Assembly (NCBI GenBank): GCA_034408875.1 | Contig: JAWXCJ010000118.1 | Coordinates: 1-9,373 of the forward strand | DNA length: 9,373 nucleotides | Origin: JANNHK01 sp034408875 | GTDB lineage: Bacteria > Actinomycetota > Acidimicrobiia > IMCC26256 > PALSA-610 | Direction: 5' to 3' | Part shown: positions 4,943-9,373 of the stretch, in pieces | Numbering within the stretch: position 1 is the first letter of the stretch | Layout of the letters: the number at the start of each line of letters is the position of its first letter | Notes under the pieces: generated by a model | What the model saw: only the letters and a program-made list of their open reading frames with translations | The model's database searches: none | What the model was told of the DNA's origin: nothing | Position numbers and translations under genes: made by a program

Positions 4943-7879
4943 GTGGATCGCCTCTGGGAGCAACCCGAAGTCACGTCCGTCGGTCGGGAACCGATGCACG
5001 CGCCGTTGGTCGACCGCGCCGGCCCGTGGTTCCGCTCTCTCGACGGCATCTGGCAATTCGCATTGCTCGACCGGCCGACGACCGAGCCCGACTTCGATCG
5101 GCCGGATTGGAAGGACGTCGACGTCCCCGGGTGCTGGACGATGCAGGGTTTCGACACGCCGATCTACACGAACGTGCAGATGCCGTTCCGGTCGCTGCCG
5201 CCCGCCGTCCCCGACGAGAACCCGACCGGCCTCTACCGCACCCGATTCGACGTGCCGCACGAATGGACGGGACGGCGCATCGTGTTGCACGTCGGCGGCG
5301 CCGAGAGCGTGCTGTTCGTGTGGGTCAACGGCGCGCCGGTCGGGATGAGCAAGGACTCGCGACTCGCCGCCGAGTTCGACATCACCGACCACGTGCGCGC
5401 GGTAGGCGCCAACACACTCGACGCGATGGTGGTGCGCTGGTCCGACGCGTCGTACGTGGAGGACCAGGACCAGTGGTGGCACGCCGGCATCCATCGCGAA
5501 GTCTTCGTCTACGCGACGCCGCGTACGCACATCGCCGATGTGCACGCCCGCGCAACCATGGCCGACGACCTCGAGACAGGGACCCTCGACGTCGACGTAC
5601 ACGTCGCGTTCGGCGCAGACGAGCGCACCGAGGGCTGGACCGTCGACGTGCGCTGCGTCACCGACCGCGGCCGGACCGTGGCCCGGGCAAGTAGCGCGGT
5701 GCCGAAGTCGCGGGCGGCATACGTGTTCCGCGGTCACGTCGCACGCATACACGCCGAGATCCCGCGCGTCGCGGCGTGGTCAGCCGAGCAACCGCGCCTG
5801 CATCAACTCGAGGTGAGCCTGGTCGACCCCGGCGGCACCGCGCACGAGCGGGCACAGGTGACCGTCGGGTTCCGTCGCATCGAGATCGACGGCCGCGAGT
5901 TGCTCGTCAACGGCGAACCGGTGCTGTTCCGCGGCGTCAACCGCCACGACTTCGACCCCCACACGGGGCGGGTCGTGAGCGTCGACGCCATGCGAGCCGA
6001 CATCGTGTTGATGAAACAGTTCGGGTTCAACGCGATCCGTACCTCGCACTCGCCCAACGACCCCCGCTTCCTCGACCTGTGCGACGAACTCGGCATGTAC
6101 GTCGTCGACGAGACCAACTTCGAGTCGCACGCGTTCATCTTCAGCCTCTGCGACGACGACCGCTACGCGGCCGCCCTCCTCGACCGCGGCATGCGCATGG
6201 TGCAACGCGACAAGAACCACGCGTGCGTCGTCATGTGGTCGCTCGGCAACGAGTCCGGCTACGGCGCCATGCACGACGCGCTGGCGGCGTGGATCCGCCG
6301 GTACGACCCGTCGCGGCCGCTGCACTACGAGGGTGCCATCTTTCTGGACTGGAAACGGAAGCAGACCGTCACCGACGTGCTGCCGCCGATGTACCCGGAG
6401 ATCGCCGACATCGTGCGCTGGGCCGAGAAGGGCGCGCCGCCGGACATGCCGCTGATCATGTGCGAGTACTCGCACGCGATGGGCAACAGCAACGGCTGCC
6501 TCGGCGAGTACTGGGACGCGATCGAGACTTGGCCCGGGCTCCAGGGCGGATTCATCTGGGAGTGGTGGGACCACGGATTGCGCCAACGACTCCCCGACGG
6601 GCGCGACCGCTCCGCGTACGGCGGCGACTTCGGTGACGAACCGAACGACGTGAATTTCTGCATCGACGGTCTCGTATGGCCCGACCGACGGCCGAAGCCG
6701 GCGTTGTGGGAACACAAGCACCTCGCGCGCCCGGCGCGCGTCGAGTTGCGCCGCACCGGCGTGCGCGTGCACAACGTGCAGCACTTCGCCGACCTTTCGT
6801 GGCTCCGGGCGCGCTACCAGATCACCGTCGACGGCGACGTCGTGCAGCGCGGGCCACTGCGGCTGCCTGCGATCGTGCCCGGTACGTCGGCCAACCTCGA
6901 GATTGCCGGACTCACACCCGACGCGAGCTCGGGCCAGGAGGCGTGGCTCACGGTTCGTTTCGAGACCGCACGCGACCTGCCGTGGGCACCGAAGGGATTC
7001 GAGGTCGGCTGGGACCAGTTCGCGTTGCCGACCCGCACGCGCAAGTCACGGCGGGCGCGGGTCCCGGAGGTCGTTGTCGACGCCGAATTCGACCGCGCGA
7101 ACGGTGTGATCGGATCGGTGCGCTTCGGCGACCGCGAGATGCTCGTCGCGCCGCCGCGCCTCTCGTTGTGGCGGGCACCGACCGACAACGACGGCCTCAA
7201 GCTCGCACCGCTCCAAGAGTTCAAACCGCTCGGTCGTTGGCGCGAGTGGGGCCTTCACATGTTGGAACGCACCCTCACCAAAGTCACCGTGAAAGAAGGA
7301 GTGATGACGGTGCGGGCCGCGTACGGCGAGATCACGCACAAGACCGTGTACACGCTCACGGGTGGAGCACTCCGGGTCGACGAAGACGTCCGCATTCCGA
7401 AGTCGATCGGCGACCTGCCCCGGATCGGTGTCGAGTTCGCGCTCGCACCCGACCTCGAACAACTCACCTGGTTCGGCCGCGGGCCGCACGAGTCGTATCC
7501 CGATCGACAACGGGGCGCGGCCGTCGGGCGCTTCACGTCGACGGTCACCGACCAGTACGTGCCGTACGTGATGCCCCAAGAACACGGTCTCCATGTCGAC
7601 ACGCGTCGATTCGCGCTGCACGACGGCGCGGTGGGTGTGGAGATCGCCGGCACCGAGCCGTTCGCGTTTTCCGCGAGTCACTATTCGGCCGAGGACCTGA
7701 CCGTCGCGACCCACGACGTCGACCTTGCGCCCCGGCCCGAAGTGATCGTGCACCTCGACCATCGCCACCGCGGGCTCGGCACGTTGTCGTGCGGGCCGGA
7801 CACGCTCCCCGAGTACCGCATCGGGCCCGGCCGCTACCGCTGGAGTTGGGCGCTACAACCGTTCGTCGCGCAACGCTGA
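4943..7879 (+). CDS. lacZ: Beta-galactosidase, LacZ-type glycoside hydrolase family 2
   Basis: This 978-residue enzyme is close in size and layout to E. coli LacZ (1024). Residues ~20-200 are the sugar-binding jelly-roll domain (TNVQMPF, DENPTGLYRTRF, EDQDQWWHAGI). An Ig-like domain follows to ~310, then the TIM barrel (~320-600), a second Ig-like domain (~605-700) and the C-terminal beta-sandwich with WRAPTDNDG (~745). The acid/base Glu437 (SLGNESG) and nucleophile Glu508 (MCEYSHAMGNS) are present. His335 and His369 match E. coli His357 and His391, and Glu394, His396 and Glu437 match the Mg site. The C-terminus has SCGPDTLPEY where E. coli has Trp999, a variant known in the family. It should hydrolyse beta-galactosides in the cytoplasm; no signal peptide is seen. 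The GTG start at 4943 is chosen because WEQPEVTSVGREPMHA, the usual LacZ opening, follows at once. The frame is open further upstream, but that would place the operator inside the gene. No clear Shine-Dalgarno is seen. No sugar transporter is adjacent. Confidence 0.94.
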   Translation: MDRLWEQPEVTSVGREPMHAPLVDRAGPWFRSLDGIWQFALLDRPTTEPDFDRPDWKDVDVPGCWTMQGFDTPIYTNVQMPFRSLPPAVPDENPTGLYRTRFDVPHEWTGRRIVLHVGGAESVLFVWVNGAPVGMSKDSRLAAEFDITDHVRAVGANTLDAMVVRWSDASYVEDQDQWWHAGIHREVFVYATPRTHIADVHARATMADDLETGTLDVDVHVAFGADERTEGWTVDVRCVTDRGRTVARASSAVPKSRAAYVFRGHVARIHAEIPRVAAWSAEQPRLHQLEVSLVDPGGTAHERAQVTVGFRRIEIDGRELLVNGEPVLFRGVNRHDFDPHTGRVVSVDAMRADIVLMKQFGFNAIRTSHSPNDPRFLDLCDELGMYVVDETNFESHAFIFSLCDDDRYAAALLDRGMRMVQRDKNHACVVMWSLGNESGYGAMHDALAAWIRRYDPSRPLHYEGAIFLDWKRKQTVTDVLPPMYPEIADIVRWAEKGAPPDMPLIMCEYSHAMGNSNGCLGEYWDAIETWPGLQGGFIWEWWDHGLRQRLPDGRDRSAYGGDFGDEPNDVNFCIDGLVWPDRRPKPALWEHKHLARPARVELRRTGVRVHNVQHFADLSWLRARYQITVDGDVVQRGPLRLPAIVPGTSANLEIAGLTPDASSGQEAWLTVRFETARDLPWAPKGFEVGWDQFALPTRTRKSRRARVPEVVVDAEFDRANGVIGSVRFGDREMLVAPPRLSLWRAPTDNDGLKLAPLQEFKPLGRWREWGLHMLERTLTKVTVKEGVMTVRAAYGEITHKTVYTLTGGALRVDEDVRIPKSIGDLPRIGVEFALAPDLEQLTWFGRGPHESYPDRQRGAAVGRFTSTVTDQYVPYVMPQEHGLHVDTRRFALHDGAVGVEIAGTEPFAFSASHYSAEDLTVATHDVDLAPRPEVIVHLDHRHRGLGTLSCGPDTLPEYRIGPGRYRWSWALQPFVAQR

Positions 7880-9274
7880 TCGGCGCACCTTGCCCGCGTC
7901 GTCGCGGAGTGCTTCGTCGGTGTACTCGTACGTGCGCGGGGTCTTGTAGCGGACGAGCCGGTCGGCGAGGTGCGTGCGCATCTCGTCGTCGTCGATCGGT
8001 TTGCCGTCGTCGGTGTGGATGATCGCATGCACGCGGCTGCCGAGGTCGTCGTCGGGCAGACCGATCACCGCACTTGATTTCACGTGCGGGTGCTCGTCGA
8101 GCGCGGCCTCGACCTCGGCCGGGTACACGTTCGATCCGCCGACGAGGATCATGTCGGTCTGGCGGTCACTGAGAAACAGGTAGCCGTCGGCGTCCATGTA
8201 GCCCATGTCGCCGAGCGATTCCCACCCGCCCGGCAGGGTCTTCGCCTCGGCGCCGACGTACTCGTACGTTTTCACCGACCCGTCGGCCGACGACCGCATG
8301 AAGATCTCGCCCACCTCACCCGCGGGCAGATCTTCGCCGTCGGGACCGACGATCTTCATCTCGCCCGCGAGCGTCTTGCCGACGGTGCCGCGGTGCTCCA
8401 TCCACTCGCGGCCGCTGATGATCGTGACCGACTGCGCTTCGGTACCGGCGTACAGCTCCCAGATCGCGTCGGCACCGAGCCACTCGATCCACGCTTCCTT
8501 GAGCCACGGCGGGCACGGCGCCGCGAGGTGCCACACCACTTTCAACGACGACACGTCGTAGCGGTCGCGCACCGACAACGGCAGCTTCCAGATGCGCGCC
8601 ATCATCGTCGGCACGACGTACATCGAGTCGGGCTTGTGTTCGTCGATGAGTTGCAACGTCCTCTCGGCGTCGAACTTGCCACCGAGGACGAGGTGGTTGC
8701 CCGCGAGGAGCGCGGTCGTCGACCACACGAACGGACCGTTGTGGTACAGCGGGCCCGGCATCATGTGCGTTCCGTTCAGCCTGATCTGCAAACCGGGAAG
8801 CGCGTCGGGGTCGATCTCGCCCGGCGTACCCGCGAGGATCAACTTCGGGCGGCCCGTACTGCCGCCCGAGGTCATCGCCTTCCACGGACGCGACACCGCG
8901 TCGGGCAGCGGGCCGTCGTCGACGTCGGCGCCCGCCGCGAGGTCGGCGACGTCGCGCACGACGACCTTCGAGTTGGCGAGTTCGATGATCGCTTCCAGCT
9001 CGCGCTCGGGCAGGCGGGCCGACACGGGTTGCGGTACCGCGCCGAGCTTCCAGCACGCGATGACGGCCGCCACGAACTCGATGCGGTTCGGGAGCCCGAT
9101 CGTGACGTTGTCGCCCTCGACCACACCCCGAGCCGCAAGCACCCGGGCCGTGCGGTTGGCCAGCGACTGGAGTTCGGCCCGCGTCACCGTCCGGTGCTCG
9201 TCGGTGATCGCCGCCCGGTCCGGGTCGGCGGCGGCATGGTTCGAGATGCGTTGCGCGTACGAAATCATCGGCAC
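7853..9274 (-). CDS. ANL-superfamily acid-CoA ligase (AMP-binding; fatty- or bile-acid-CoA-ligase-like)
   Basis: This 473-residue protein has the adenylate-forming enzyme motifs in order: phosphate loop TSGGSTGRPK (135-144), GPLYHNGPF (about 176-184), YAGTE (275-279), the ribose-binding Asp356 in SLGDMGYMDADGY, the hinge region SDRQTDMI, VGGSNVYPAEVE, and the C-terminal catalytic Lys462 in DAGKVRRSALR. It should join a carboxylic acid to CoA through an acyl-adenylate, in the cytoplasm. The loop SGGSTGRPK differs from the common SSGTTGxPKG and recalls bile-acid-CoA ligases (BaiB-like) and related actinobacterial enzymes; this is from memory, and the substrate is not established. It is somewhat short for the family (500-550). 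The GTG start at 9274 has GAGGGAG 10 nt upstream; ATG 9268 two codons on is an alternative. The frame has no stop up to the window edge, so a longer N-terminus cannot be excluded. Its last 27 bases overlap the convergent lacZ. Confidence 0.88.
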   Translation of the reverse strand: MPMISYAQRISNHAAADPDRAAITDEHRTVTRAELQSLANRTARVLAARGVVEGDNVTIGLPNRIEFVAAVIACWKLGAVPQPVSARLPERELEAIIELANSKVVVRDVADLAAGADVDDGPLPDAVSRPWKAMTSGGSTGRPKLILAGTPGEIDPDALPGLQIRLNGTHMMPGPLYHNGPFVWSTTALLAGNHLVLGGKFDAERTLQLIDEHKPDSMYVVPTMMARIWKLPLSVRDRYDVSSLKVVWHLAAPCPPWLKEAWIEWLGADAIWELYAGTEAQSVTIISGREWMEHRGTVGKTLAGEMKIVGPDGEDLPAGEVGEIFMRSSADGSVKTYEYVGAEAKTLPGGWESLGDMGYMDADGYLFLSDRQTDMILVGGSNVYPAEVEAALDEHPHVKSSAVIGLPDDDLGSRVHAIIHTDDGKPIDDDEMRTHLADRLVRYKTPRTYEYTDEALRDDAGKVRRSALRDERL

Positions 9275-9373
9275 GTCAACATGGCTCCCTCGCTGCGCCG
9301 TCCGTGGCTCCGCTGCGTCCGCACGGTCAACATGGCTCCCTCGCTGCGCCGTCCGTGGCTCCGCTGCGTCCGC
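9275..9373. repeat. 51-bp tandem repeat, nearly two copies, running off the window edge
   Basis: Bases 9275-9325 form one 51-bp unit, and 9326-9373 repeat its first 48 bases without a mismatch; the array may continue past the window. Within each unit a shorter degenerate repeat is visible (TGGCTCCCTCGCTGCG followed by TGGCTCCGCTGCG). On the minus strand each unit contains GAGGGAGCCATGTTGAC, that is a Shine-Dalgarno-like run and an ATG. The first unit abuts the start of the CoA ligase. The length is a multiple of three, so reading frames are preserved across copies. Confidence 0.9.
9285..9291 (-). promoter_or_regulatory. Shine-Dalgarno-like run before the CoA ligase, inside the tandem repeat
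   Basis: GAGGGAG on the minus strand lies 10 nt before GTG 9274 and 16 nt before ATG 9268. It favours the GTG start. It also lies just before ATG 9282, which opens a five-codon frame (MLTCR, then TGA) whose stop overlaps ATG 9268 as ATGA. Confidence 0.4.

Noticed and set aside
5780..6784. Long minus frame opposite lacZ
   Set aside because: Val/Arg/His-rich antisense of the conserved GH2 barrel with no motif.

Overview
The window is GC-rich (roughly two thirds G+C by eye) and densely coding, with several GTG starts and strong third-position G/C bias. Together with the gene families present (a class III cyclase fused to an alpha/beta hydrolase, a COG2159-type amidohydrolase, an ANL acid-CoA ligase and a TetR/KstR-like operator), this suggests an actinobacterial chromosome, plausibly Acidimicrobiia or a relative. 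The taxon is an inference. No rRNA, tRNA, CRISPR or transposon was recognised, and no gene-free stretch exceeds 300 bases.

Layout. (1) 1-1869, +: the 3' part of a bifunctional proline dehydrogenase / P5C dehydrogenase (putA); the start lies before the window. (2) 1889-3229, +: an alpha/beta hydrolase fused to a class III nucleotide cyclase, 19 bp after putA and so possibly co-transcribed. (3) 3226-3669, -: a small acidic lipoprotein, tail-to-tail with gene 2; the two stop codons share the palindrome CTAG. (4) 3695-4873, -: a metal-dependent amidohydrolase, 25 bp upstream of the lipoprotein on the same strand and probably in the same transcript. (5) 4874-4942: a 69-bp divergent control region with a perfect 7-bp inverted repeat (GTAGAAC-GT-GTTCTAC) that fits the published KstR consensus, next to a perfect TTGACA. 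(6) 4943-7879, +: a complete LacZ-type GH2 beta-galactosidase with all catalytic and Mg-site residues. (7) 7853-9274, -: an ANL-superfamily acid-CoA ligase that converges on and overlaps the lacZ end by 27 bp. (8) 9275-9373: almost two copies of a 51-bp tandem repeat directly upstream of the ligase start, running off the window edge.

How it fits together. The first two genes concern proline-to-glutamate oxidation and probably cAMP signalling. The middle block is organised around one operator that could control both the amidohydrolase-lipoprotein unit and lacZ. If the operator belongs to a KstR-like repressor, these genes would join a lipid or steroid catabolic regulon, and the nearby acid-CoA ligase would suit such a setting. 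That link rests on motif match and proximity only. Most single genes here belong to known families. The parts most worth a second look are the shared KstR-like operator, the cyclase with a His at the usual Asn position, and the 51-bp repeat that carries a Shine-Dalgarno-like run and an ATG in each unit.
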